Part shown: positions 15,574 to 24,134 of the stretch, one piece after another
How the letters are laid out: the number at the start of each line of letters is the position of its first letter
How positions within the stretch are numbered: position 1 is the stretch's first letter
Source: JANRLT01 sp041736895
Lineage (GTDB): Bacteria; Planctomycetota; Planctomycetia; Pirellulales; JALHPA01
Assembly (NCBI GenBank): GCA_041736895.1
Contig: JBGSSS010000018.1
Span: forward strand, 1 to 46,094
Length of the DNA: 46,094 bases
Reading direction: 5' to 3'
Position numbers and translations under genes: made by a program
The notes under the pieces: generated by a model
Told to the model about the DNA's origin: nothing
The model's input: only the letters and a program-made list of their open reading frames with translations
Database searches by the model: none

Positions 15574-16479
15574 ATGACTGTCATTTTGCGGTTTGCGTTC
15601 TTTTTTGCGATTTGTTGCATCTCCGTGCCGCATCTCAGCGCCGCCGAGCCGCAAGTGATTCGATTATGGGAGGGCCAAGCACCCGGCGAAAAGGGTCCGC
15701 TCGCCGCTGCAGAAAGCGATCAAGCCCCCAAGGACGAACCCAAGGGCCGCGTCCAACGGCGGCAGAATGTCAGCGTCCCGACGCTCACCGTTTTTCCCGC
15801 CGATCCGGCGAAGGCCAACGGCACGGCGGTGATCATCGCGCCGGGCGGCGGTTACAACATCCTCGCTTGGGATCTCGAAGGAACCGAAGTCGCCGAGTGG
15901 CTCAATAGCATCGGCGTCACGGCGTTCGTCCTCAAGTATCGCGTCCCCAAGCGGCCTGATGACCCCACCAACTCGCTGCCGCTGACAGACGCGCAGCGCG
16001 CAGTACGCATCGTGCGCAGCCGGGCAAGCGAATGGAAACTCGATCCCAAAAAGATCGGCATGCTCGGTTTTTCCGCCGGCGGAAATCTGGCCGCGAAAAC
16101 GGCGTGCGGTTTCGAGACCAAGGCCTTTGACGGCGACGATCTAGCGGCGACGAGCGCGCGCCCGGACTTCGCGGTGCTCGTCTATCCGGCGTATCTTCCC
16201 GACAAGAAAGATCCGACCAAGCTCGCGCCGGAATTGCCCGTCAGCGACAAGACGCCGCCGATGATCATGATTCACGCGGGCGACGACCGCATCGACGCGC
16301 AAGGCAGCATCCTCATGTACCAGGCCCTGAAGGCCAACAAGGTCCAAGCCGAGCTGCATGTCTACGGTGCCGGCGGGCATGGGTACGGTCTGCGCAAGAC
16401 GGAGAATCCCGTGCATACCTGGCCGCAGCGCGTCGAAGCATGGATGGTGACGCAGAAGTTGATTCCCGCGGCGAAATAG
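15574..16479 (+). CDS. Exported alpha/beta-hydrolase (BD-FAE-like esterase)
   Basis: 301 residues with a signal peptide (FAFFFAICCISVPHLSA, cleavage near residue 23). The fold markers are an oxyanion segment AVIIAPGGGYNILAWDLEG, the nucleophile elbow GFSAGG, an acid in IHAGDDRIDAQGS and the catalytic His in GAGGHGYGLR. This matches the carbohydrate-esterase/BD-FAE and acetyl-xylan esterase-like group that is much expanded in planctomycetes. It probably removes acyl groups from polysaccharides outside the cytoplasm. ATG 15574 directly precedes the signal peptide. It is followed after 81 bp by a second exported hydrolase. Confidence 0.9.
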   Translation: MTVILRFAFFFAICCISVPHLSAAEPQVIRLWEGQAPGEKGPLAAAESDQAPKDEPKGRVQRRQNVSVPTLTVFPADPAKANGTAVIIAPGGGYNILAWDLEGTEVAEWLNSIGVTAFVLKYRVPKRPDDPTNSLPLTDAQRAVRIVRSRASEWKLDPKKIGMLGFSAGGNLAAKTACGFETKAFDGDDLAATSARPDFAVLVYPAYLPDKKDPTKLAPELPVSDKTPPMIMIHAGDDRIDAQGSILMYQALKANKVQAELHVYGAGGHGYGLRKTENPVHTWPQRVEAWMVTQKLIPAAK

Positions 16480-16560
16480 TAATCTTTTTCCTGCGGATGG
16501 GCATACCATCCGCAGGCTTGAGTTGGCACTGAAATAGCGGTTTTCCGTTCAAAGGTTTTT

Positions 16561-17640
16561 ATGATGCTCAGGTTTACACGCCGTGACTTTCTCGCGACCT
16601 CCGCAGCCTCGCTCGGCCTGCTAAGCGCCGGCCGACTCTTCGCCGAAGAAGCCAAACCCAATTCCGACGACCGGCTCGGCTTCTTCTTTGTCAGCGATAC
16701 GCACTACCTTTCGCAACCTGTCTCGCCAACGAAGCTCGACGAGGTCTCGCAAGCGACCTGCTCGCGCTTGGTAGACACCTTGAACAAACTTGCCGGGACC
16801 GAAATTCCCGCGGCCGCTGGCGGGGGTTCGGTCCTTACGCCGCGCGGCGTGATTCATGGCGGCGACTTGATTGATAGCGGCGACAAGAATGGCGGCGCGT
16901 ATCCCAAGCGTTGGGACACCGAGTGGCAGGGCTTTGTCGACGATTTTGGTTTAAACGGCGGCGATGGACGCTTGAAGTATCCCGTCTACGAGATTCACGG
17001 CAATCACGACAGCCCGCGCGGCGATGGCTTGGTCGTGAAGAACATCACGGCGCGCAACAAGAAACGTTCTGGCTTGAAGAACGTCTCGGACAATGGCTTG
17101 CACTACTCGTGGGATTGGGGACCGCTGCACCTGGTGAACCTTGGTATCTCGGTTGGCCCCGCCGCGAGCGCCACAAAGACGCGCCGCTACAATCCGCTCG
17201 ATAGTTTGCCGTTTCTGATTGATGACCTGACCAAGCACGTCGGCGATAGCGGCAGACCGGTGATCTTGGTGCATCATCTGGATGTCGCCCGCTATTCCGC
17301 GGAGCCGGAGCCCGATAAAGCGGCAAGCCGTGAATGGGATTTTCACGATGTCGGCGGGTACTACGCAGCTTTACAAAAGTACAACATCGTGGCGATCCTC
17401 TACGGCCATACCCACGCGCGCAATATTTTCAAATGGAATGGCACGCCGAAGAAAGCGGAGAAGGGTTTGTCGCTCTTCAACGTCGACAACGCGGGCCACT
17501 TCGGCAGCAAGACGCAATCGTTTTACTATTTTGAATACTCGCCGGCACAGTTAACGATCCGCGAGTACACGACGGCGGACCGCTGGGAGACGGGGAGTTG
17601 GACGCCGCAGACTTGGACGACGCCTGTCGCGAAGTCCTGA
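16561..17640 (+). CDS. Tat-exported calcineurin-like phosphoesterase
   Basis: 359 residues with a twin-arginine signal (FTRRDFLATSAASLGLLSAG). It carries the full metallophosphatase motif set: VSDTHY, HGGDLIDSGD, IHGNHDSPRG, VILVHHLD and ILYGHTHARN. A large insert between motifs (GLKNVSDNGLHYSWDWGPLH) is typical of the exported planctomycete versions. Two-metal phosphomonoesterase or phosphodiesterase, substrate unknown. ATG 16561 and ATG 16564 are adjacent candidates. Confidence 0.9.
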   Translation: MMLRFTRRDFLATSAASLGLLSAGRLFAEEAKPNSDDRLGFFFVSDTHYLSQPVSPTKLDEVSQATCSRLVDTLNKLAGTEIPAAAGGGSVLTPRGVIHGGDLIDSGDKNGGAYPKRWDTEWQGFVDDFGLNGGDGRLKYPVYEIHGNHDSPRGDGLVVKNITARNKKRSGLKNVSDNGLHYSWDWGPLHLVNLGISVGPAASATKTRRYNPLDSLPFLIDDLTKHVGDSGRPVILVHHLDVARYSAEPEPDKAASREWDFHDVGGYYAALQKYNIVAILYGHTHARNIFKWNGTPKKAEKGLSLFNVDNAGHFGSKTQSFYYFEYSPAQLTIREYTTADRWETGSWTPQTWTTPVAKS

Positions 17641-17656
17641 GATCACATCAGTACCT

Positions 17657-17696
17657 AACGATCGTAGCGATTGTAAGGTCGCGAAGTACGATCGTT
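17657..17696 (+). terminator. Inverted repeat after the phosphoesterase gene
   Basis: Perfect 10-bp arms AACGATCGTA and TACGATCGTT are 20 bp apart and begin 17 bp after the stop. There is no T-run, so it may instead be a repeat element or operator. Confidence 0.4.
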
Positions 17697-17762
17697 CCGT
17701 CGAATTCTTAAGCTTACGTGAACCGGGATTTGCTACCTCTCCGGTTCCTTCGCCGCTCGTGG

Positions 17763-17768
17763 TATAAT
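17763..17768 (+). promoter_or_regulatory. Possible -10 box (TATAAT) ahead of the nonulosonic acid cluster
   Basis: A perfect TATAAT in a GC-rich context, 81 bp before the GTG at 17850. No good TTGACA-like -35 stands 16-18 bp upstream, so the call is weak. Confidence 0.25.
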
Positions 17769-17849
17769 TGACGACTTCTCCGCCGGGGGCAGCGGAAATC
17801 GGAGTGTCGTCTCGTTTGTTGATCGTTTGCCTTCCGTGGAATCCTGCTT

Positions 17850-20000
17850 GTGAAACAATTGGTCCAACATCTTCGCTCGGGCGTGCTGGAACTGATGGAT
17901 GTTCCATGCCCTCAGCCGGCACGTGGCCAGTTGCTGATCCAATCGCAGGCGAGCCTGATTTCGGCCGGAACCGAGCGGTTTTTGGTTGAGTTTGGGCAGG
18001 CGAGCCTATGGCAAAAAGCGCGGCAGAATCCCGACCGCGTGCGGCAGGTCTGGAACAAGATCAAAACCGACGGCCTCTTCCCGACCCTCGAAGCGGTCTT
18101 CGCCAAATTGGACGACCCGCTGCCGCTGGGCTACTGCAACGTCGGCCGCGTGCTCGAAGTCGGCGTTGGAGTCCGTGGTTACACACCCGGCGATCGCGTC
18201 GTGAGCAACGGCGCGCATGCCGAGGTGGTCCTCGTGCCGCAGAATCTCTGCGCCGCGATTCCCGACAACGTCACCGACGAGCAAGCGAGCTTCGCTGTCC
18301 TCTCCGCGATCGGGCTGCAAGGAATTCGGCTGCTGAATCCAGGCCTCGGTGATACGGTTGCCGTGTTCGGTTTAGGTTTGATTGGGTTGTTGAGTGTGCA
18401 GATGCTAGTCAACAGCGGCGCTCGAGTGCTCGGCATCGACGTCGATCCGGCGCGGCTGGAACTGGCCAAGGCATTCGGCGCCGAAATCGTCAACGCCAAG
18501 GCTGGCGATCCGGTGGCCGCGGCGATGAACATGAGCGGCGGGCAGGGCGTCGATGGCGTGCTGATCACGGCGAGCGCCAAGGAAGACGAAATTGTCAGCC
18601 AATCGGCCAACATGAGCCGCAAGCGGGGCAAGATCATCCTCGTCGGTGTCGTCGATCTCGAACTCAACCGCGCCGAGTGGTACAAGAAGGAACTCTCGTT
18701 CCAGGTTTCGTGCAGTTACGGCCCCGGCCGCTACGATCCGTCGTACGAAGAAGGGGGCCATGACTACCCCCTGCCCTATGTCCGTTGGACAGAACAACGA
18801 AACATCGCCGCAGTGCTCGATCAAATGTCGCGCGGCCGGCTACAAGTCGATCGTCTGATTACCAGCCGTTTGGCGCACCTCGACGCACAGAAGGCGTATC
18901 AGCTTCTGACCGGCGACAAGTCGCAACTCGGCATCGTCTTGAGCTATCCCGAAGAAACGCATGCGCGGGAGAGTCAGGTCGCCGTGCCGGCAGTGAATGG
19001 TGTAACGCTGGCAAAAGGGAATGGTTCTGCAAAGCTGGGTTTGATTGGGTCAGGTTCCTTTGCGACGCATGTCTTACTCCCGGCGATCAAGAAGACGAAT
19101 GTCCCGCTGGTCAGCGTCGCGAGCGCGCGTGGTTTGACGGCCGCGCATGCCGCGCGGAAATTCGGCTTTGGCAACAGCACGAGCGACGTCCCGGCGTTGC
19201 TCAATGACCCGGTGATCAACACGGTATTCATTACGACGCGGCCGAACCTGCACGCGCCGATGATCGTCGCGGCGCTTGATGCTGGGAAACATGTCTTTGT
19301 CGAGAAACCGCTCGCCAGCGATGCCGAGGGTCTCGACGCGGTGATCGCCGCGCATCGCCGCGCGCCGAATTTGCAGCTCATGACGGGCTTTAATCGCCGC
19401 TTCTCGCCGCATGGCAAAACGCTGCGGCAATGGCTGAGCAAGCGCAGCGAACCGGCGACATTGCAAATGACCATCAATGCCGGTCAACTCGCCCCGGAGC
19501 ACTGGTCCGTTAATCCGGAGTTGAGCGGCGGACGAATCATTCACGAGGGCTGTCACTGGTTCGACTTCCTCAGCTTTCTCGTCGGCGAGCGGATTGTCAG
19601 CGTCTGTTCCAATAGCGCTGGCTCGCCGGATTCCTCGCACGGACATCAAACGATTACGCTGACCTACGCCGATGACTCGGTGGGAGTACTGCAGTATCTG
19701 GTGAATGGGCACAAATCATTCCCGAAGGAACGACTCGTTGTGTTCTGCCAAGGGCAAGTCGCGGAGCTCGACAACTTCCGCCGACTGCGAGGGTATGGCT
19801 GCAAGGGTTTTTCAAAGCAGAATCTCTGGTCGCAAGACAAAGGTCACAGCGACGAAGTCGCGGCGTTTCTCGCCGCGGTGACGCGATCCAGTCCGCAAGT
19901 AATCCCGATTGCCGAACAAGTCAACGTCACTCGCGCCACATTCGCCGCGATGGAAAGTGCGGCGAGCGGGAAGCCGGTTGAGGTTGCGCCGTACGAATAG
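17850..20000 (+). CDS. Bi-domain oxidoreductase: zinc-type dehydrogenase fused to Gfo/Idh/MocA
   Basis: 716 residues from GTG 17850. The N-terminal half is a medium-chain dehydrogenase (GYCNVGRVLEVGVGVRGYTP GDRV region; Rossmann motif VAVFGLGLIGLLSVQ; GVDGVLITASAKEDEI). The C-terminal half starts near residue 390 with a second Rossmann motif, KLGLIGSGSFATHVLLPAIK, and the Gfo/Idh/MocA marker KHVFVEKPLAS, then GGRIIHEGCHWFDFLSFLVG. Such fusions occur in surface polysaccharide clusters in many bacteria and probably oxidise or reduce a sugar intermediate. The catalytic zinc ligands of true alcohol dehydrogenases are not evident in the N-terminal half. It opens the cluster and is followed 4 bp later by neuB. 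Confidence 0.88.
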   Translation: MKQLVQHLRSGVLELMDVPCPQPARGQLLIQSQASLISAGTERFLVEFGQASLWQKARQNPDRVRQVWNKIKTDGLFPTLEAVFAKLDDPLPLGYCNVGRVLEVGVGVRGYTPGDRVVSNGAHAEVVLVPQNLCAAIPDNVTDEQASFAVLSAIGLQGIRLLNPGLGDTVAVFGLGLIGLLSVQMLVNSGARVLGIDVDPARLELAKAFGAEIVNAKAGDPVAAAMNMSGGQGVDGVLITASAKEDEIVSQSANMSRKRGKIILVGVVDLELNRAEWYKKELSFQVSCSYGPGRYDPSYEEGGHDYPLPYVRWTEQRNIAAVLDQMSRGRLQVDRLITSRLAHLDAQKAYQLLTGDKSQLGIVLSYPEETHARESQVAVPAVNGVTLAKGNGSAKLGLIGSGSFATHVLLPAIKKTNVPLVSVASARGLTAAHAARKFGFGNSTSDVPALLNDPVINTVFITTRPNLHAPMIVAALDAGKHVFVEKPLASDAEGLDAVIAAHRRAPNLQLMTGFNRRFSPHGKTLRQWLSKRSEPATLQMTINAGQLAPEHWSVNPELSGGRIIHEGCHWFDFLSFLVGERIVSVCSNSAGSPDSSHGHQTITLTYADDSVGVLQYLVNGHKSFPKERLVVFCQGQVAELDNFRRLRGYGCKGFSKQNLWSQDKGHSDEVAAFLAAVTRSSPQVIPIAEQVNVTRATFAAMESAASGKPVEVAPYE

Positions 20001-20004
20001 CACT

Positions 20005-21054
20005 ATGTCCAACTCCATCAACATCGCGAACCACAAGATCGGTCCGGAGCATCAGTGCTTCGTGATCGCCGAGGTGGCGCAGGCGCATGATGGAAGCCTC
20101 GGCATGGCGCACGCCTACATCGACGCGGCGGCGAAGACCGGCGCGAACGCGGTCAAATTTCAGACGCACATCGCCGCGGCCGAATCGACACCGAGCGAAC
20201 CGTTTCGCGTGAAGTTCTCGAAGCAAGATGCCACGCGCTACGACTACTGGAAGCGAATGGAATTCACGCCCGAGCAGTGGGTGGGCCTGCGCGATCACGC
20301 GCTTGAGCGCGGCTTGGTCTTTTTGTCCTCGGCTTTTTCACTCGAAGCGGTCGACTTGCTCGCAGCGCTCGGCATGCCGGCGTGGAAAGTCGGCTCCGGC
20401 GAAATTGGCACCCTGCCGATGCTCGAAAAGATGGCCCGCACGGGCAAGCCGGTACTCCTCTCCAACGGCTTGGCCGATTGGACAACACTCGACACGGCAG
20501 TGGAAATAGTTCGCACAGCCGGCGCGCCATTGGCCGTGTTTCAATGCACGACGGCCTATCCTTGTCCGGCGGAACGCATTGGCTTGAACGTCATTGAGCA
20601 ACTCCGCACGCGGTACGATTGTCCCGCCGGGTTGAGTGACCACTCGGGGAAAATTTACGCCGGCCTCGCGGCGGCGACGCTGGGGGCGAACCTGCTTGAA
20701 ATGCATATCGTGCTCGACCGCGATTGCTTCGGACCCGACGTGCCAGCCTCGCTAACGACGGCGGAATTTAAGCAACTGGTCGACGGCGTACGGTTCATCG
20801 AGCAAGCCCTTGGGTCGCAAGTCGATAAAGACGCGTCGGCGGCGGAGCTGGCCGAATTGCGGCGAGTGTTCGGCAAGAGTGTCGTCGCGGCACGTGATTT
20901 GGAAGCGGGCAAAACGCTCACAAACGACGATTTGGCCCTGAAAAAGCCCGGTTCCGGCATTCCGGCGGCGAGCTTGAACAAGGTCCTCGGCCGGGTGCTG
21001 CGTACCGAGGTGAAGAAAGACACGTTGCTCCAAGTTAGTGACTTTGAGGAATAA
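20005..21054 (+). CDS. neuB: N-acetylneuraminate (nonulosonate) synthase family
   Basis: 349 residues from ATG 20005. The TIM-barrel begins FVIAEVAQAHDGSLGMAHAY and has the substrate loops VKFQTH, KVGSGEIGTLPML, LSNGLA, FQCTTAYPCP and GLSDHSG, with EMHIVLDRDCFGPDVPASLT near the metal site. The C-terminal 60 residues (FGKSVVAARDLEAGKTLTND) form the antifreeze-like SAF domain. It condenses PEP with a 6-carbon N-acetylated sugar to give a nonulosonic acid. Next to neuC and neuA it most likely uses ManNAc or a derivative. Whether the product is Neu5Ac or a legionaminic-like sugar cannot be decided. Confidence 0.9.
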   Translation: MSNSINIANHKIGPEHQCFVIAEVAQAHDGSLGMAHAYIDAAAKTGANAVKFQTHIAAAESTPSEPFRVKFSKQDATRYDYWKRMEFTPEQWVGLRDHALERGLVFLSSAFSLEAVDLLAALGMPAWKVGSGEIGTLPMLEKMARTGKPVLLSNGLADWTTLDTAVEIVRTAGAPLAVFQCTTAYPCPAERIGLNVIEQLRTRYDCPAGLSDHSGKIYAGLAAATLGANLLEMHIVLDRDCFGPDVPASLTTAEFKQLVDGVRFIEQALGSQVDKDASAAELAELRRVFGKSVVAARDLEAGKTLTNDDLALKKPGSGIPAASLNKVLGRVLRTEVKKDTLLQVSDFEE

Positions 21055-21121
21055 CCTGCTACCCACAAGCTTCGAACTTGATTCCAGCTTGCCGCTTAGC
21101 ATCCAACATTGGATTGATTGA

Positions 21122-22330
21122 ATGTCGAATAGCAACCCTCGCCGCAAAGTCTGTGTCGTTTTGGTCGACCGCGCCAACTACGGACGCTTGAAGCCCGTCA
21201 TGACCGCGCTGCAGAATCATCCGCAGCTTGAATTGCAAGTCGTGGCCGCGGGGACGATGGTCCTCGAACGATTTCAGCAGCCGGTCAATGTCGTGCGCGG
21301 CGACGGCTTTCCGATCAACGGCGAAGTTTATATGGAACTCGAGGGTTCGACGCCAACGACGATGGCCAAGAGCGTCGGCTTTGGGATAGTCGAGTTCACG
21401 AACGAATATCAGCGGCTCAAGCCGGATGTCGTCCTCATTATCGGTGATCGCTACGAAGCACTTGCGGCGGCGATTGCCGCGGCGTACATGAATATCACGC
21501 TCGTGCATGTCCAAGGGGGCGAGGTCAGCGGATCGATCGACGAATCGGCGCGCCACGCGATCAGCAAATTCGCTCACTACCATTTCCCCAGCACCGAACG
21601 CTCGGCCGAGTACCTGATTCGGATGGGCGAGAACCCGGCTTCGATTCTCGGCGTCGGCTGCCCAAGCAGCGACATCGCGCGCGAGTTTGATCGAACCTTG
21701 ACAAGCGACATCGTCAACGGCCGCGGGTCGGGTTCGATCATCGATGTCACCAAGCCGTTCATGTTGGTCCTGTTTCATCCGACGACAACCGAATTCGGTG
21801 GCGAGCGCGGGCAGATGGAAGCGTTGCTCGACGCGGTCTTCGCCATTCGCCGGCCGACGGTGTTGCTCTGGCCGAACATCGACGCCGGCTCCGATCACAT
21901 CGGCAAAGCGATCCGTCAATACCGCGACCAGCGCAAGCCCGACTGGCTGCGTACGCTGACGAATCTCTCGCCCGAGAATTATCTGAAGGTCCTTTCGAAC
22001 ACGGCTTGCGCGATTGGCAATTCGAGCAGCTTTGTCCGCGATGCGGGCTATTTCGGCACGCCGGTTGTCCTCGTGGGACATCGTCAGGAAGGCCGCGAGC
22101 ACGATGTGCATGTCACGCCGGTGAATCCGATCGCGGCCGATGTCGAAGCGGCGATTCGGGCGCAATTGGAACACGGCCGTTACGCGCCGAGCACGCTTTA
22201 CGGCGATGGCAATGTCTCGCAGCGGATCGCCGACGGAATTGCCGGCTTGGTGCCGTATTCCCAAAAAAGGCTACACTATATTTACGACGAACTGCCGCGC
22301 ACCGTCGGCGGTATTGCCCATCAAAACTAA
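21122..22330 (+). CDS. neuC: UDP-GlcNAc 2-epimerase, hydrolysing (NeuC type)
   Basis: 402 residues from ATG 21122. The protein starts RRKVCVVLVDRANYGRLKPV, with VLIIGDRYEALAAAIAAAYM, HVQGGEVSGSIDESARHAIS, FHPTTTEFGG, GNSSSFVRDAGYFGTPVVLV and RQEGREH. These are the motifs of the UDP-N-acetylglucosamine 2-epimerase fold with GEVSGSIDE typical of NeuC. The reaction supplies ManNAc (or a related HexNAc) from the UDP sugar to NeuB. The spacing to neuB is 67 bp; after it comes a repeat element before neuA. Confidence 0.9.
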   Translation: MSNSNPRRKVCVVLVDRANYGRLKPVMTALQNHPQLELQVVAAGTMVLERFQQPVNVVRGDGFPINGEVYMELEGSTPTTMAKSVGFGIVEFTNEYQRLKPDVVLIIGDRYEALAAAIAAAYMNITLVHVQGGEVSGSIDESARHAISKFAHYHFPSTERSAEYLIRMGENPASILGVGCPSSDIAREFDRTLTSDIVNGRGSGSIIDVTKPFMLVLFHPTTTEFGGERGQMEALLDAVFAIRRPTVLLWPNIDAGSDHIGKAIRQYRDQRKPDWLRTLTNLSPENYLKVLSNTACAIGNSSSFVRDAGYFGTPVVLVGHRQEGREHDVHVTPVNPIAADVEAAIRAQLEHGRYAPSTLYGDGNVSQRIADGIAGLVPYSQKRLHYIYDELPRTVGGIAHQN

Positions 22331-22360
22331 GGCCTTCAAAATTCCGAAGGAACAGAATAG

Positions 22361-22478
22361 GACACTGATTTTGCTGATGCAACAGAGTGACACTGAACAG
22401 CATGGACTTTCATGTAACAAAGCTCAGGAACATGTCTGCAGATCAGTGGGAATCAGTCAATCAGCGGTAATCAGTGTC
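22361..22478. repeat. MITE-like element with terminal inverted repeats between neuC and neuA
   Basis: A 118-bp AT-rich segment opens with GACACTGATTTTGCTGAT and closes with ATCAGCGGTAATCAGTGTC. The ends are inverted copies apart from a short indel. Internal ATCAGT/ACTGAT words recur (GATCAGTGGGAATCAGTCAA). It has no coding capacity and interrupts an otherwise tightly packed gene cluster. Confidence 0.65.
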
Positions 22479-22525
22479 AAATTTTGGAATGCGGATTTTC
22501 ATTTTCAACACAATCACCAATAGAA

Positions 22526-23251
22526 ATGCGTGTCCTCGGCATCATCACTGCGCGCGGCGGATCCAAGGGGATCCCTCGCAAGAACATCGTCCCGCTGGCG
22601 GGCAAGCCGTTGCTGGCTTGGACGGCCGAAGCGGCGTTGGCATCGTTGTTGACGAGAATAGTCCTGAGCACCGACGACGAGGAAATCGCGCAAGTCGCGC
22701 GCGAGCACGGCATCGACGTGCCATTTATGCGGCCTGCGGAGCTTGCCACTGATGACACGCCGACGATACCCGTGGTGCAGGATGTTGTCCGGCGTTTGGC
22801 CGAGGCTGGCGAAACGTACGACGCGGTGTTTATCTTGCAGCCGACGAATCCGTTGCGCCGCGTGACGGATATCGACGGGGCGATCGAGTTGTTGGAACGG
22901 ACCGGGGCCGATAGCGTGATCTCGTTTATCGATGTGGGCGAAAAGCATCCGGCGCGAATGAAGTACCTCGACGCCGAAGGCCGAATTGTGAACCCGCCGT
23001 TTGCCGAACAATTCGAAGGCCATCGGCGGCAGGACTTGAGCAAACTTTACCTGCGCGAAGGTTCGGTCTACTTGACGCGGACTTCGGTTTTGATGGAGCA
23101 GAACTCGATTCAAGGCCGTGATTGCCGCGCCTGGCTGATGCCGGCGAATCGGGCGTGCAACATCGACGAACCGTGGGATTTGTTCCTGGCCGAGCAGATC
23201 ATGCGCTACCACGCCTTGGCCGCAACTTTCAACAATCCTGCCGCGGAATAG
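22526..23251 (+). CDS. neuA: CMP-nonulosonate (sialic acid) cytidylyltransferase
   Basis: 241 residues from ATG 22526. The nucleotide-binding P-loop-like motif is ITARGGSKGIPRKNIVPLAG, with VLSTDDEEIAQVA and FILQPTNPLRRVTDID. Further markers are SVISFIDVGEKHPARMKYLD and the C-terminal ANRACNIDEPWDLFLAE. These are the hallmarks of CMP-sialic/CMP-legionaminic acid synthetases. It activates the NeuB product with CTP. It is distinct from the CMP-Kdo synthetase encoded at 40658. Confidence 0.9.
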   Translation: MRVLGIITARGGSKGIPRKNIVPLAGKPLLAWTAEAALASLLTRIVLSTDDEEIAQVAREHGIDVPFMRPAELATDDTPTIPVVQDVVRRLAEAGETYDAVFILQPTNPLRRVTDIDGAIELLERTGADSVISFIDVGEKHPARMKYLDAEGRIVNPPFAEQFEGHRRQDLSKLYLREGSVYLTRTSVLMEQNSIQGRDCRAWLMPANRACNIDEPWDLFLAEQIMRYHALAATFNNPAAE

Positions 23252-23257
23252 CCGTTC

Positions 23258-24127
23258 ATGCTTGAATCCGATACACAGACCGGCGTAGGGCAGGGCGAGT
23301 CGCGCGCTTGGGATCAGACCTGGAAGCAGATCGAACTCGATCAGCACGGCAACGAAAAATCGCTTTCGCCATTGCTGGTCTTTTACTTGCAGGGCTACTT
23401 TCGCGATCTTTGGGAGACTTTTGCCAAGGATCATCCGCAAGGCGAATATTTGGAGCAAGGCGCAGGCCGGGGCATTCTTAGCCGCTGGCTCGCGCAGCAT
23501 CGACGGCATGTCACGATGCTCGATCTGTCCGAGCATGGCTTCCAAGTCGCACGCCAGGCGTGTGACATCGTGAAGATCCCCTACCCCAAGTTCGTGACGG
23601 CCGACGCCCGCGAGTCGGGTTTGCCTAGTGACAGTTACGACTGCGTGTACAACATCGGGTTGTTGGAACACTTTGACGATCCGACGGCGGTGCTGGCCGA
23701 AGCGCTGCGGGTGTTGCGGCCCGGCGGACGGATTCACATGATCATCGTGCCGAAAGTTCCGGAGGGGAACAAATGGCTGATGAAGTTTTTGTTCTGCCCG
23801 TGGAAATTGTTGCCGAGCTCATTGAAGGATAACGTCAAACGTCTGCTCGGCCGCGTTCCGCCGGCGCAACAACCGCCGATGACGCGCACGGAATTAGCCG
23901 CGCCGGAGTACTTGGCGATCATGGCCAAGCTGCCAGCGCGCGACGTGCGCTGTGTGCCGTACAATCCGTTTCATCAAGTCTATGTGCCGAACTGGTATTT
24001 GCGCTGCTGGGTGCTGCCGTGGTGCCGGCTGCATCAGGGTTTGAAGCGATTCTTCAAAGGGGGCTGCACCCTGACCACGGCCGCGGGTTTGGAATCGTGT
24101 TATCTCCTGACAGCCACCAAAGTTTAG
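23258..24127 (+). CDS. SAM-dependent methyltransferase (class I)
   Basis: 289 residues from ATG 23258, 6 bp after neuA. The SAM motif I is EYLEQGAGRGILSRWL, then HVTMLDLSEHG, the post-II segment YDCVYNIGLLEHFDDP and LRVLRPGGRIHMIIVPKVPE. The C-terminal portion is Trp/Cys-rich (NWYLRCWVLPWCRLHQGLKR) and could associate with the membrane. Its position in the cluster suggests modification of the nonulosonate or of a glycan intermediate. Substrate unknown. Confidence 0.85.
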   Translation: MLESDTQTGVGQGESRAWDQTWKQIELDQHGNEKSLSPLLVFYLQGYFRDLWETFAKDHPQGEYLEQGAGRGILSRWLAQHRRHVTMLDLSEHGFQVARQACDIVKIPYPKFVTADARESGLPSDSYDCVYNIGLLEHFDDPTAVLAEALRVLRPGGRIHMIIVPKVPEGNKWLMKFLFCPWKLLPSSLKDNVKRLLGRVPPAQQPPMTRTELAAPEYLAIMAKLPARDVRCVPYNPFHQVYVPNWYLRCWVLPWCRLHQGLKRFFKGGCTLTTAAGLESCYLLTATKV

Positions 24128-24134
24128 CCGCCTC

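Noticed and set aside
21059..22264. 401-codon minus-strand open frame opposite neuC
   Set aside because: Antisense shadow; low-complexity Arg-rich translation without domains.
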